DNA of 64,000 nt from Methylobacterium sp. 77 (GCF_000372825.1 NZ_KB910516.1:4220011-4284010); one strand, 5' to 3'. Shown: positions 1 to 8,312, counted from the first letter of the stretch. Notes: a model not told the origin generated them from the sequence alone. Program-made: numbers and translations.

Positions 1-523
1 AACCCGCCAGCAGGAAGCGCCAGGGCGTTTCCGCTCCTTTCGTGATCCCGATGCGCCGGTCGGCCTGAACCTCCGGCACCGTCGTTCGTGGCTCAATCGC
101 GAAGGGATGCCGGTCGAGAGGAAGGCCGTCATGGATGATGGTCACGGCGAGAGCTTGGCATAGACGGCCCGGTCCTGCGCAGAGGAGGCGCAGGGCGTCG
201 CGCCCGCGTCGCTCCCGCATGGTCTCGATGCCGTCTTCCGGCTCGATGGCGCGGATCAGGACCGCGCTTCCCGGCTCGCAAACCAAGTTCAGGCACCAAT
301 GCATGCCGTATGATCGGTAGACATAGGCATGCCCCGGTGGCCCGAACATGCTGGCGTTGCGTTTGGTCTGCCCATTGAAACTGTGGGAGGCCGGGTCGGT
401 CCGGTCATAGGCCTCGGTCTCGACGATGAGGCCGCCTATGCCGGCGACCAGCAGGCGGCACCCGATCAGGTCGGCAGCGACCAATGCCGCCGGCCGCGCG
501 TAAAACGTCGAGCCGAGGCTCAC
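1..523 (-). CDS. aag: DNA-3-methyladenine glycosylase (AAG family), 3' end outside the window
   Basis: Base-excision repair glycosylase that removes alkylated purines. The reverse strand reads STFYARPA..LIVETEAYD, then FGPPGHAYVYRSYGMHW and LIRAIEP, the conserved core of the mammalian-type AAG family with the catalytic Glu in VETEAY. The only usable start is GTG at 523-521. An in-frame TAG lies 18 bases upstream, and the GTG overlaps the rnhA stop as GTGA, which suggests translational coupling to rnhA. The gene runs off the left edge, so about 174 codons are visible and the C-terminus is missing. The family call is firm; the symbol follows family convention. Confidence 0.9.
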   Translation of the reverse strand, partial: MSLGSTFYARPAALVAADLIGCRLLVAGIGGLIVETEAYDRTDPASHSFNGQTKRNASMFGPPGHAYVYRSYGMHWCLNLVCEPGSAVLIRAIEPEDGIETMRERRGRDALRLLCAGPGRLCQALAVTIIHDGLPLDRHPFAIEPRTTVPEVQADRRIGITKGAETPWRFLLAG

Positions 524-1221
524 GGTTTTGCGGAACCGCTATCGAGCGTCCTGGCGATGCCGTCCGGCCCGAGCTTCAGCGCCACCCGGATCGCCCGCTC
601 GACATAGGCCTGCGGCGTCTGCCCAGCGAGCTTTGCCGCCCGCGACACGTCGAGGCCGAGGCCGAGATCGATCGCCACCTGGGTCGTGCGGGGAGACGGG
701 GCTGCTGGTTGCACGACATCGGGCGGCGGCACGACAGGCGCCTGGACCGGTTCGCCGCGCGGTGCCAACCCGAGCGCCTCGCGTCGCCCCTGCGCCGCCA
801 ATCTGTCGGCGCGTTCGTTGCCGACATTGCCGGTATGACCGCGGACCCAGGTCCAGCGCACGTCCCGGGCCGCGTTGAGGGCATCGAGTTCCTGCATCAA
901 CTCGACGTTCTTCACCGGCCCCGTGCTGGTGCGCCAACCCTTCGCCTTCCAGCCGCGCATCCATTCGGTGACCGACTTGATGACGTATTGGCTGTCGCAC
1001 CGCATCTCGATCGCGGCACCGGCGGGAAAATGCGACAGCGCCCGGATCGCCGCGGTCAGCTCCATCCGATTGTTGGTGGTGGCGCGGTCGCCGCCGCAGA
1101 GCTCGACCTTGCCTTCCGGCCCCTCGATCACGACGCCCCAGCCGCCTGGGCCGGGATTGGGATCGCAACCGCCATCGGCATAGGCGACGGCGCGGGTGAG
1201 AGCGGGTTTGGCGGTCGTCAT
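520..1221 (-). CDS. rnhA: Ribonuclease HI with a C-terminal extension
   Basis: Cleaves the RNA strand of RNA/DNA hybrids in the cytoplasm (R-loops, primers). The DEDD active site is visible as D16, E54, D76 and D139, with the flexible-loop H129 in RGHTGNVGNERAD. The protein is 233 residues against about 155 for the E. coli enzyme. The extra 80 or so residues are a Pro-rich linker followed by a short helical-looking segment (residues about 180-225) whose role I do not recognise. The start is the ATG before TTAKPALTRAVAYADGG. Its stop overlaps the GTG start of the downstream AAG gene, so the two probably form one transcript. Confidence 0.95.
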   Translation of the reverse strand: MTTAKPALTRAVAYADGGCDPNPGPGGWGVVIEGPEGKVELCGGDRATTNNRMELTAAIRALSHFPAGAAIEMRCDSQYVIKSVTEWMRGWKAKGWRTSTGPVKNVELMQELDALNAARDVRWTWVRGHTGNVGNERADRLAAQGRREALGLAPRGEPVQAPVVPPPDVVQPAAPSPRTTQVAIDLGLGLDVSRAAKLAGQTPQAYVERAIRVALKLGPDGIARTLDSGSAKP

Positions 1222-1272
1222 GACGCTAATCTCATGTCCAGGGCAGCGCGGCCCCTAGCACGAGCCGACGGT

Positions 1273-1920
1273 TCAGGGCGATTGCCGTTGCGCATAAGCA
1301 GGCCGGATCTCGTACTGGATCGGCTTGAACGCATTGTTGTTCGATTGCAGGGCCGAGCAGGCGGTGAGCCCGATGATCAGATCGGTCTCCGCTTCGAACG
1401 TCACGTGGTCGCCAGCCCGGCTCCAGGGCGGCTCGACCTTCAACTCGCCGGTCTCGCCGTTGACCACGACGTTCATGAAGACGTTGAAGGCGACCGGGAT
1501 CCGGTCCGGCTCGATACCATAGGGTGCGAGTGCGGCAGCCAGGTTGCCGAAGCAGCCTCGGTGCGGATGCTCATCGCCATAGATGATGCGGAAGGTATCG
1601 GCCGAGCACGGGGTGAGCAGGAAATCGTGGCGGCCCACCGTATCCTCGACGATGCGCAGAAGAACGTTGGAGCGGTTGGAATAGATCGGGTCGCCCGTCG
1701 TCAGGTAGATGCGGCTGGCGTAATCGAGTGTGCGGCCGGACGAGATGACTTCGTCGCGATCTGCGCGGGAGAAGGCCAGGAGATCGGCGACCTGCTCGCC
1801 CATCGGATCGATCACGGTGAGCCGGTCGCCTTTCCCGAGTTCGAAAGCGACGCCGCTGCGGGGCGCGATCTCCCGGCGCTCCACCGGGGGGAGGGTGGTT
1901 TCAGGCTGCATCGCGGCCAT
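1273..1920 (-). CDS. DUF1989 (urea carboxylase-associated family) protein
   Basis: Member of the DUF1989 family, often named urea carboxylase-associated protein; the biochemical activity is not established. The sequence shows the family core: GDRLTVIDPMGEQVADL near the N-terminus, then NVLLRIVEDTVGRHDFLLTPCS, the HPHRGCFGNL Cys/His region, PVAFNVFMNV and a C-terminal GLTACSA. I chose the ATG at 1920 (MAAMQPETT) because it sits inside the 3' end of the upstream GntA-like gene, giving a 20-base overlap typical of coupled genes. An upstream ATG at 2034 would make a 114-base overlap. About 215 residues. Proteins of this family often neighbour YqcI/YcgG proteins, so a joint role in nitrogen-compound metabolism is inferred. 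Confidence 0.8.
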   Translation of the reverse strand: MAAMQPETTLPPVERREIAPRSGVAFELGKGDRLTVIDPMGEQVADLLAFSRADRDEVISSGRTLDYASRIYLTTGDPIYSNRSNVLLRIVEDTVGRHDFLLTPCSADTFRIIYGDEHPHRGCFGNLAAALAPYGIEPDRIPVAFNVFMNVVVNGETGELKVEPPWSRAGDHVTFEAETDLIIGLTACSALQSNNNAFKPIQYEIRPAYAQRQSP

Positions 1921-2698
1921 CCCGGGCGACGGAATCGTTGGTCCTGGTCTCCAGCTCACGTCCCCTGAACGGACAGATCCAATCCCCGTCGACGGCGCGG
2001 CCGCTATATTGGCGTGCTTCCGATGTCTCGCCATGGCGTGCCAGCATCGGATTCATCGAACCAGCGAGAGCCTCGTCGCGGGCGAGGATGGCCGAACGCA
2101 GGCCTTCGTAGCGGCCTTCCTGCCGCAGCTGTTCGAATTGGGCGCGGACGTTGAACACCAGAACAGGGTGTGAGAAGCGCCTTGCCGGCCGGCTCGCTCC
2201 GGGATGCATGCCGACGAGAAAGAACGCCTCGCCGCCGAAGGACAGCGAGAAGTGAGGGTCGTCCGGGTCTGCCCGCACGCGCTCGTCATAGCGCTGGCCG
2301 AGGAAGACGTCCTTGTCGGACAGTGATTGCACTCTCTCCCACAGGCTCCGCTCGAACTGTTCCTCCGATTGGGGCGCAGCCGCCTCGAAGACGACGGCGA
2401 AGCTCTGAAACAGTGTCGGGTTCGCCCTGTAGCGGCAGATGAAGGCGAGAAGCGCCGGATAAATCCGTGTGTCATCCCAACCGGAGGTGATATCGCGAGC
2501 CACGAGAACCTTCAGCTGCCCCTTGGCGAGCGCCGACTTCGCGCCGACGCAGGGGAAGGGTTGGCTCTTGATGAAGGCGTGGAATTCCTGCGCGAGCGGA
2601 TGCCCGGCATCGTCGGTTGGAAACAGCATGGGACTCCAGATCGTCGTCGGTCGGGGCTCCGGGGCGAAGCTCGATGGGCCGCGTACCGTGAGGGACAT
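1901..2698 (-). CDS. YqcI/YcgG (GntA-like) family, putative heme-dependent N-oxygenase
   Basis: Belongs to the YqcI/YcgG family, whose characterised member GntA is a heme-dependent N-hydroxylase in guanitoxin biosynthesis. Family landmarks seen: FPCVGAKSAL near the N-terminus, ALLAFICRYR, FESFAVVFE-like text, SLSFGGEAFFLVGMHP and a final region with HPVLVFNVRAQFEQLR. The substrate here is unknown. An ATG at 2755 is possible, but the extra 19 codons include rare AGA/AGG/ACA codons unlike the rest, so I prefer 2698 (MSLTVRGPSS, about 265 residues). The gene is translationally coupled to the DUF1989 gene. Upstream lie remnants of a MocR regulator and a flavin monooxygenase. N-oxygenation is known for the family and only inferred for this gene. 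Confidence 0.75.
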   Translation of the reverse strand: MSLTVRGPSSFAPEPRPTTIWSPMLFPTDDAGHPLAQEFHAFIKSQPFPCVGAKSALAKGQLKVLVARDITSGWDDTRIYPALLAFICRYRANPTLFQSFAVVFEAAAPQSEEQFERSLWERVQSLSDKDVFLGQRYDERVRADPDDPHFSLSFGGEAFFLVGMHPGASRPARRFSHPVLVFNVRAQFEQLRQEGRYEGLRSAILARDEALAGSMNPMLARHGETSEARQYSGRAVDGDWICPFRGRELETRTNDSVARDGRDAA

Positions 2699-2919
2699 GG
2701 CCAACCGCTCACGGCCTGCGAGGTTCCTCGTTCTGCCGAGTCTGAATGTCGCCATCCACAGCTTTGGCCGTGCCGCAGGAAGACGAGCGGTGGATATTCG
2801 GCGTCTAAAAATAAACTATGTCAGTACAGTTCCATACGGTCCAAAAGAGTTGCCGTTTTGATCGTCGCGAGACTTCTTGTCACGGTGCTGGCGTAATCGC
2901 CGTGGGGCGTTCGGGACGG

Positions 2920-3222
2920 CTATATATAGGCCGAGGCCAGGTCTGGCGAATGCGACAGGACATGCACCGGGATTTCGAGCGATTGCGCGATCTCGGCGCG
3001 GCTGGCGATGCCGCCGAGGCAGATCCGCACAGCTTCCGGCGCTTCGCCCGCGGCGAGGAATGCGTCGCTCGCCACCGTGCCGATCCCTGCCGCGCGAGCT
3101 TGGCGCGCGAAGGCCGAGCGGGTCCAGCCCTCGGGCAGTGCCAGCCAGATGTGGAAGCTGGCCGGGTCGGTGGTCACCCCTTTGTTCCCCAGCATCTCAG
3201 CGGCGATGGCCTGCCGATCCAC
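2920..3222 (-). pseudogene. C-terminal remnant of a MocR/PdxR-type (GntR + aminotransferase) regulator
   Basis: About 100 codons resemble the extreme C-terminus of MocR-type regulators: RQAIAAEMLG, SFHIWLALPEGWTRSAFARQARAAGI, then AVRICLGGIASRAEI. A complete MocR protein has roughly 450-500 residues, with a GntR HTH and a PLP-binding aminotransferase fold, and none of that lies upstream. Homology stops near 3200-3222, where text from an unrelated gene on the other strand begins. The remaining frame is open, but no functional domain is complete. I read it as a deletion product. Confidence 0.65.
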
Positions 3223-3396
3223 ACACGCGGCGTGACCTCGGTGGACGGGCTCTACTTCGTCGGCCTGCCCTGGCTTCGCACCTGGGGGTCGGTCCGCTTC
3301 TCCGGCATTGCCCGCGATACGGCCTATCTTGCCGAACGGGTCGTCGAGCTCCGCGCACAGATGTCCGCCGAGGAGCGGCTATCGCTCGCGAGTTGA
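3197..3396 (+). pseudogene. C-terminal remnant of a flavin-containing monooxygenase-type oxidoreductase
   Basis: The plus strand reads GVTSVDGLYFVGLPWLRTWG followed by FSGIARDTAYLAERV, the typical C-terminal signature of flavin-dependent monooxygenase-like oxidoreductases, and ends at TGA 3394-3396. No GxGxxG dinucleotide-binding domain or other N-terminal text is found upstream. The sequence runs straight into the MocR remnant on the opposite strand near 3197-3222. Both fragments are 3' ends facing outward, which points to one deletion that joined two once-divergent genes. Confidence 0.65.
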
Positions 3397-3621
3397 GGAG
3401 AGGGCATCTCCCCCCCCCCAAGGCCTTCGACGCGTCGTATTCAATGACGCCAGCACTTCATCGTCCGGTCGGGCGCCGAGGGCCGTGCGAACCAGAACCC
3501 CGTTTTCGCAAGCCGGAGCAAAGCCGGAACGCTTGGAATTCGGGCTCTGCTGCGCAGCCTCATCGTCACTGAGAAGGAACAGGCTTGGCGCCTGTTCGCC
3601 TGAACATCATCGCTTCGAACG

Positions 3622-3660
3622 TCGAAGGCCCGAACCATGATCTATGGTTCGGGCCTTCGA
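3622..3660 (-). terminator. Perfect 16-bp hairpin after the molybdenum hydroxylase operon
   Basis: Bases 3622-3637 (TCGAAGGCCCGAACCA) are the exact inverse complement of 3645-3660, around a 7-base loop. It lies 31 bases after the stop of the molybdopterin subunit gene on the minus strand, where a transcription end is expected. No T-run follows on either strand, so it may stabilise the RNA 3' end or need Rho rather than act as a classical intrinsic terminator. Confidence 0.6.
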
Positions 3661-3690
3661 GGACTCAGATCCGCTGGGCCTGCTTCACGA

Positions 3691-5946
3691 TCACTCGATG
3701 ATCTTGTCGATGGTGATCGGCAGGTCGCGGATACGTTTGCCGGTGGCGTGATACACCGCGTTGGCGATGGCGGCGGCCGTGCCGACGATGCCGATCTCGC
3801 CGAGGCCCTTCACGCCCATCGGGTTGGCTTTGTCCTCTTCCTCGACGAAGATCACGTCGATGTCGTGGATATCGGCATTCACCGGCACGTGATACTCGCC
3901 GAAATTGTGGTTCATGAAGCGGCCGACCGTGTGGTCGAGCATCGATTCCTCTTCCAGCGCCGAGCCTATCCCCATCACCACGCCGCCGAGGATCTGGCTG
4001 CGTGCGGTTTTCGGGTTGATGATCTTGCCCGCCGCGATCGCAGAGACGATCCGGGTGAGACGGACCTGACCGAGTTCCTCGTCGATCTTCACTTCGGCGA
4101 AGACGGCCGAGTGGGTGTAGGAGGAGAACTCCTTCATGTGGCCGGCATCGGGCCCTGCACTCTCGGTGGCCTCGACCTTGTCGACGCCTCCTGCCTTCAT
4201 GGCATCCACCAGCGAGACGCTGCGTGCCGGATCGCCCGCCACCTCGATCCGGCCGCCGGTGAAGACGACGCGTTCGAGATCGACATTGGCGAGAGGCGAA
4301 TCGTCCATGGCGCGGGCCATGGCGAAGACATCCGCAGCGATCTTGCGGCAGGCCTTCATCACCGCCGTACCCGAGGAGGCAGCCGTCCACGATCCACCGG
4401 CCACCGGCGCCTCCGCGAGGTCGGTGTCGCCGAGCTTCGTCGTCACGTCCTCCATGGGAAGGCCGAGGGTATCGGCCGCGATCTGGGTGAGGATCGTGTA
4501 AGTCCCGGTGCCGATATCGCCGGTGGAATTGCCGACCACGAGCTTACCGTCGGAGGTGAGCGTGGCTTGGGCCGCCGATTTCTGCATCAGGGCTTCCCAC
4601 ACGCCGGTCGCCATGCCCCAGCCGACGAGTTCCTTGCCGTCGCGCATGGAGCGTGGCTCTGCATTGCGCTTCGACCAGCCGAACCGCTCGGCGCCTTGTT
4701 CGTAGCAGGCGCGCAAGGCCTTCGAGCCGAAGGGCTTGCCTTCGGTCGGGTCCGTGTCGGTGTAGTTCTGGAGACGCAGCGCGATCGGGTCCTGGCCGGT
4801 GGCATAGGCCAGTTCGTCCATGGCTATCTCGAGGGCGAAGACCCCCGTCACCGCTCCCGGCGCACGCATGTCCGAGGGCGTGAACGTGTCGATCTGCGTC
4901 AGCTTGTAGTCGAGGGCGACGTTCTCGCAGCCGCCGTAGAGGATCGCCGACCAATTGACGACGACCTCCTGGTAATCCTCGAATCGCGAGGTGCCGGACA
5001 AGGCGTCGTGGCGGATCGACTGAAGCTTGCCTGACTCATCCGCTCCGAGAGCGATGGTCTGGCGCACGTCGGGGCGGTAGCCGAAGGTGAACATCTGGTC
5101 GCGGGTCAGCACCACGCGGACCGACCGTTCCAGTTCGCGCGCGGCCATGACCGCGAGGAAAAGCTGGTATTGAGGTCGCAGGCCGAGGCCGAAGCCGCCG
5201 CCGAGATACGGGTTGAGGACGCGCACCTTGTCCTTGTCCATACCGAACACGCCGGCAATGTAGCCTTGGCTGTTCGAGACGCCCTGGATCTTGTCATAGA
5301 CGGTGATCCGGCCGTCGCCTTCCCAAACCACCGTGGAGGCGTGGGGCTCCATCGGGTTGTGGTGCTCGACGGCGAGCGTGTAATCGTTGCGAAGACGGAT
5401 CGGTGCGGCATCGAAGGCGCTGTCCGCATCGCCCCGAGCATCCGGCGGCGGCTTGATGCCGGCCCGCTTCTTCGGCGGCACGTAGGCGAATTCGCGCTGG
5501 CGCTCGACGTCGGTCAGCGGCTCTTCCGCCTCATAGGCCACCTTCACCAACGATGCGGCGTAGCGGGCCGTCTCGAAATCCTCGGCGACGACCAACGCGA
5601 CAGGCTGGCCGCTATAGTGGATCCGGTCGTCGTAGAAGGCGCGGAACGGCGAGCCGGGAGGGGCGACGGCATCCTGATAGTTGAAGTCGAGCCACGCCGT
5701 GCGAGGCCGATTCTCGTGGGTGAACACTTTGACGACACCGGGCACGGCCTCGGCCGCCGCGATGTCGATGGCCGTGATCCGGCCCTTGGCGATGGCGCCG
5801 GAGACGACATAGCCGTGTGCGAGGTCGGCGGCTGCGAATTCGCCTGCGTATTTGGCGAGACCGGTCACCTTGGCCGGGCCGTCGACGCGGCTGCGCGCGG
5901 TTCCGACGAAGCTGTCCGTGCCGGTGGAGGAGATGCTGTTTGCCAT
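3691..5946 (-). CDS. paoC: Aldehyde/xanthine oxidoreductase molybdopterin-binding subunit (PaoC-like)
   Basis: Catalytic subunit of a three-part molybdenum hydroxylase of the xanthine dehydrogenase/aldehyde oxidoreductase family; the neighbouring 2Fe-2S and FAD subunits complete it. About 751 residues. Features seen: N-terminal hammerhead domain (DGPAKVTGLAKYAGEF), substrate-domain motifs YLGGGFGLGLRPQYQ and HNPMEPHAS, a cofactor-binding GDIGTGTYTILTQIAADTLG, and the base-catalyst Glu717 in GVKGLGEIGIVG. The gene starts 14 bases after the FAD subunit stop. Order and sizes match E. coli paoABC (yagTSR). The substrate, probably aromatic or other aldehydes, is inferred. No PaoD/XdhC-type maturation factor lies in the window. 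Confidence 0.9.
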   Translation of the reverse strand: MANSISSTGTDSFVGTARSRVDGPAKVTGLAKYAGEFAAADLAHGYVVSGAIAKGRITAIDIAAAEAVPGVVKVFTHENRPRTAWLDFNYQDAVAPPGSPFRAFYDDRIHYSGQPVALVVAEDFETARYAASLVKVAYEAEEPLTDVERQREFAYVPPKKRAGIKPPPDARGDADSAFDAAPIRLRNDYTLAVEHHNPMEPHASTVVWEGDGRITVYDKIQGVSNSQGYIAGVFGMDKDKVRVLNPYLGGGFGLGLRPQYQLFLAVMAARELERSVRVVLTRDQMFTFGYRPDVRQTIALGADESGKLQSIRHDALSGTSRFEDYQEVVVNWSAILYGGCENVALDYKLTQIDTFTPSDMRAPGAVTGVFALEIAMDELAYATGQDPIALRLQNYTDTDPTEGKPFGSKALRACYEQGAERFGWSKRNAEPRSMRDGKELVGWGMATGVWEALMQKSAAQATLTSDGKLVVGNSTGDIGTGTYTILTQIAADTLGLPMEDVTTKLGDTDLAEAPVAGGSWTAASSGTAVMKACRKIAADVFAMARAMDDSPLANVDLERVVFTGGRIEVAGDPARSVSLVDAMKAGGVDKVEATESAGPDAGHMKEFSSYTHSAVFAEVKIDEELGQVRLTRIVSAIAAGKIINPKTARSQILGGVVMGIGSALEEESMLDHTVGRFMNHNFGEYHVPVNADIHDIDVIFVEEEDKANPMGVKGLGEIGIVGTAAAIANAVYHATGKRIRDLPITIDKIIE

Positions 5947-5960
5947 GTCTGGATCGATCC

Positions 5961-6974
5961 TCAGGCGATGCGCTTGTCGGATTGCGACTGGGGCGTGCCG
6001 GCCGCGGCCTGGGTCAGGCCACGGATGATCGCGCGCCGTGCAAGTTCGACCTTGAAGCCGTTCTCGGATTGCGGTTGCGCCTCACGGACGACGATATCGG
6101 CGGCGCCCTCGAAGCTCTCCCGCGTGGCCGCCTTGCCCGTGAGGAAGGTTTCCGCCTCGGCATTGCGCCAGGGCTTGTGGGCGACGCCGCCCAAAGCGAA
6201 GCGTGCCTCGGTAATCGTGTCGCCGTCGAGCGTCATTACTGCGGCGACCGAAACCAGGGCGAAGGCATACGAGAGACGGTCGCGCAGCTTCAGATAGGTG
6301 TAATGGCCAGTGAAATCCTCGTCGGGCAGATCGACGGAGAGAATGATCTCGGAGGCTGCGAGCGTGGTGTCCCGCTGGGGTTCTTCACCCGGCAGCCGGT
6401 GGAATTCCGCGAAGGGAATGGTCCGCTCACCGCCCGGCCCGGCGACCCGGATCGTCGCGTCGAGGGCGGCCAAGGCCACGCACATGTCGGACGGGTGGGT
6501 GGCGATGCACTTGTCGCTGGTGCCGAAGATGGCGTGGATGCGGTTGACCCCGCCGATCGCCTGGCAGCCGGTGCCGGGATCGCGTTTGTTGCAGGGCATC
6601 GCATCGTCATAGAAATAGTAACAGCGGGTGCGCTGGAGCAGGTTGCCGCCGGTCGTGGCCGCATTGCGCAACTGGCCCGAAGCGCCGGCTAGGATCGCGC
6701 TCGACAGGAGCGGGTAGCGGCTCGTGATGCGTTCGTCGTATGCCACCGTCGCGTTGGTCACGAGGGCGCCGATACCGAGGCCGCCGTCGCGCTCCTCGAT
6801 GGACTCGAGGGGCAGGCGCGTGATGTCGACGAGGCGTTCGGGCCGCTCGACATTGTACTTCATCAGGTCGACGAGATTGGTGCCGCCGGCGATGAAGCGT
6901 GCGTTGGCGGTCGACTGGATCGCCTTCACCGCCTCGTCCACGGTCTGCGGCCGAACGTAATCGAAGCGGTTCAT
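5961..6974 (-). CDS. paoB: Molybdenum hydroxylase FAD-binding subunit with 4Fe-4S insertion (PaoB-like)
   Basis: Carries electrons from the molybdenum subunit to the acceptor through FAD. About 337 residues. The FAD-binding text is RFIAGGTNLVDLMK at residues 27-40 and QLRNAATTGGNL near 101-112. Cys118, Cys128, Cys137 and Cys156 match the extra 4Fe-4S cluster loop known from PaoB and 4-hydroxybenzoyl-CoA reductase beta subunits, which separates it from the CoxM/XdhB type lacking the cluster. Its ATG overlaps the stop of the 2Fe-2S subunit gene (ATGA), indicating one operon with tight coupling. Confidence 0.9.
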   Translation of the reverse strand: MNRFDYVRPQTVDEAVKAIQSTANARFIAGGTNLVDLMKYNVERPERLVDITRLPLESIEERDGGLGIGALVTNATVAYDERITSRYPLLSSAILAGASGQLRNAATTGGNLLQRTRCYYFYDDAMPCNKRDPGTGCQAIGGVNRIHAIFGTSDKCIATHPSDMCVALAALDATIRVAGPGGERTIPFAEFHRLPGEEPQRDTTLAASEIILSVDLPDEDFTGHYTYLKLRDRLSYAFALVSVAAVMTLDGDTITEARFALGGVAHKPWRNAEAETFLTGKAATRESFEGAADIVVREAQPQSENGFKVELARRAIIRGLTQAAAGTPQSQSDKRIA

Positions 6975-7489
6975 CGGCCGGCTCCCGAGTGCATGACGTC
7001 CTCAATGGCGTCGACGATGTTGGTGTAGGCGCCGCAACGACAGATGTTGCCGCTCATCGCCTCGCGGATTTCCTCGCGGGAGGTGGCATGACCTTCCGCC
7101 ATCATGCCGGCGGCCGAGCAGAGCTGGCCGGGCGTGCAGTAGCCGCACTGAAACGCGTCGTGCTCGACGAAGGCGGCCTGAAGCGGGTGCATGCCGCTCT
7201 CTTGTCCGCCCGCCTTCGCCAGACCCTCGACGGTGACGATGTCCGCACCGTCCTTCATCACCGCCAGGGCAAGGCAGGAATTGATGCGGCGGCCGTCGAC
7301 CAGCACGGTGCAGGCGCCGCACTGGCCGTGGTCGCAGCCCTTCTTGGTGCCGGTGAGGTCGAGATCCTCGCGCAGCAGGTCGAGGAGCGTGGTCCACGGC
7401 GCCACCTGAAGCTGGCGTGCCTCGCCGTTGATGGTCAGGGTGATGCCGATTGTGGCCGGAGCGCCGGGCGATCCGCTATCGATGAGCAT
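6971..7489 (-). CDS. paoA: Molybdenum hydroxylase 2Fe-2S subunit (PaoA-like)
   Basis: Small iron-sulfur subunit with two 2Fe-2S clusters. The plant-ferredoxin cluster is GCDHGQCGACTVLVDG plus a later NSC; the helical cluster is QCGYCTPGQ and NICRCGAY. I chose the ATG at 7489 (MLIDSGSPG) because an AGGA sits about 8 bases upstream; an earlier ATG at 7591 adds 34 residues of non-family text. With this start the protein has about 172 residues and no twin-arginine signal. E. coli PaoA has one, so this enzyme is predicted to be cytoplasmic. Confidence 0.88.
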   Translation of the reverse strand: MLIDSGSPGAPATIGITLTINGEARQLQVAPWTTLLDLLREDLDLTGTKKGCDHGQCGACTVLVDGRRINSCLALAVMKDGADIVTVEGLAKAGGQESGMHPLQAAFVEHDAFQCGYCTPGQLCSAAGMMAEGHATSREEIREAMSGNICRCGAYTNIVDAIEDVMHSGAGR

Positions 7490-7862
7490 GGGCGTATCCT
7501 GAAGGATCGTGGCCGATGAGATGCCGGCCGGGTTTCTCGAATGGCGATGACGCCGCGGGGGGAGGATTCTCCGCGCCCCATGGCCGTGCAAACGATAACC
7601 GTTCCAAATTGAGCCTGTTCCCGGGAGGGTGATTTCCGCGTCCCGGGAGGTCGATGGATGGTCGGGGTTCTTTAGCGGCGCGATGCCTGGGCGATCGTGC
7701 CGTCGTTCCGGAACCGCGCAGCGGGGCTGAGCGCCGCAGCGCTGGGGACGCGTCGACCTCGGAAGTAGAGGTCTCGACCTGGCTCACGCGGTCGGCGGGG
7801 TCCGTGGGCGGAAGACAGGTCTCGGTGCCGTCTGCAGCGAGGTCCCGTCCCGACGGCCGACA
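7490..7862. other. Intergenic region between the pao-like operon and hxlR
   Basis: About 370 bases with no convincing gene. It must hold the promoter of the minus-strand molybdenum hydroxylase operon. The only pattern I see is a direct repeat of CCCGGGAGG (near 7620 and 7642). Open frames here are arginine-rich shadow text with no family resemblance. Confidence 0.5.
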
Positions 7863-8300
7863 TCACCCCCGAGGGTGAGGCGGCTCGCCGTAGGTCCTTC
7901 GCGCCTCCTCGACCGCGTCGAGATTCCGTTCTGCCCAGATCCACACGCCGCAGAAGGCGGCACCGAGGCTTTGCCCGAGTTCCGTCAGGCGATACTCGAC
8001 CTTCGGTGGGACGACCGGATGCACGGTGCGGATCACCAGCCCGTCCCGTTCCATATGGCGGAGGGTCTGCGTCAGCATCTTCTGGCTGATGCTTCCGATC
8101 AGCTTGCCGATCTGGGTGAAGCGCAGTTCGCCCTTCTCTTCCAGGAGTTCGAGGATCAGCATCGTCCACTTGTCGGCGACGCGGCCGATGAGGTCGTGGA
8201 CGAGCGCTTCGATGCGAGGATCCGCAGCGTCGGGACAATGCTGCGGGTCCTGACTCCTGTCGGCCGACGCCAAGCCGTCCTTGCGCGGGATCACACCCAT
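7863..8300 (-). CDS. HxlR-family transcriptional regulator
   Basis: Winged-helix regulator of the HxlR type (145 residues). Core text: LIGRVADKWTMLILELLEEKGELRFTQ, then GSISQKMLTQTLRHMERDGLVIR, the recognition helix and wing, and VEYRLTELG. An N-terminal DPQHCPDAADPR provides one Cys, which in several HxlR/YodB-type sensors reacts with quinones or aldehydes; a sensing role here is inferred. AAGGAG lies about 9 bases before the ATG. It is divergent from an SDR gene across a 109-base gap and probably controls it. Confidence 0.9.
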   Translation of the reverse strand: MGVIPRKDGLASADRSQDPQHCPDAADPRIEALVHDLIGRVADKWTMLILELLEEKGELRFTQIGKLIGSISQKMLTQTLRHMERDGLVIRTVHPVVPPKVEYRLTELGQSLGAAFCGVWIWAERNLDAVEEARRTYGEPPHPRG

Positions 8301-8312
8301 CTAACACTCTCC

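Noticed and set aside
484..1968. Long plus-strand open frame of 494 codons
   Set aside because: It is the antisense of rnhA and the DUF1989 gene; text is Arg/Ala/Gly-rich with no family motifs, while both minus-strand genes have clear active-site residues.
3637..5034. Plus-strand open frame of 465 codons under the PaoC-like gene
   Set aside because: GC-rich shadow of the molybdopterin subunit; the minus strand carries the complete family signature.
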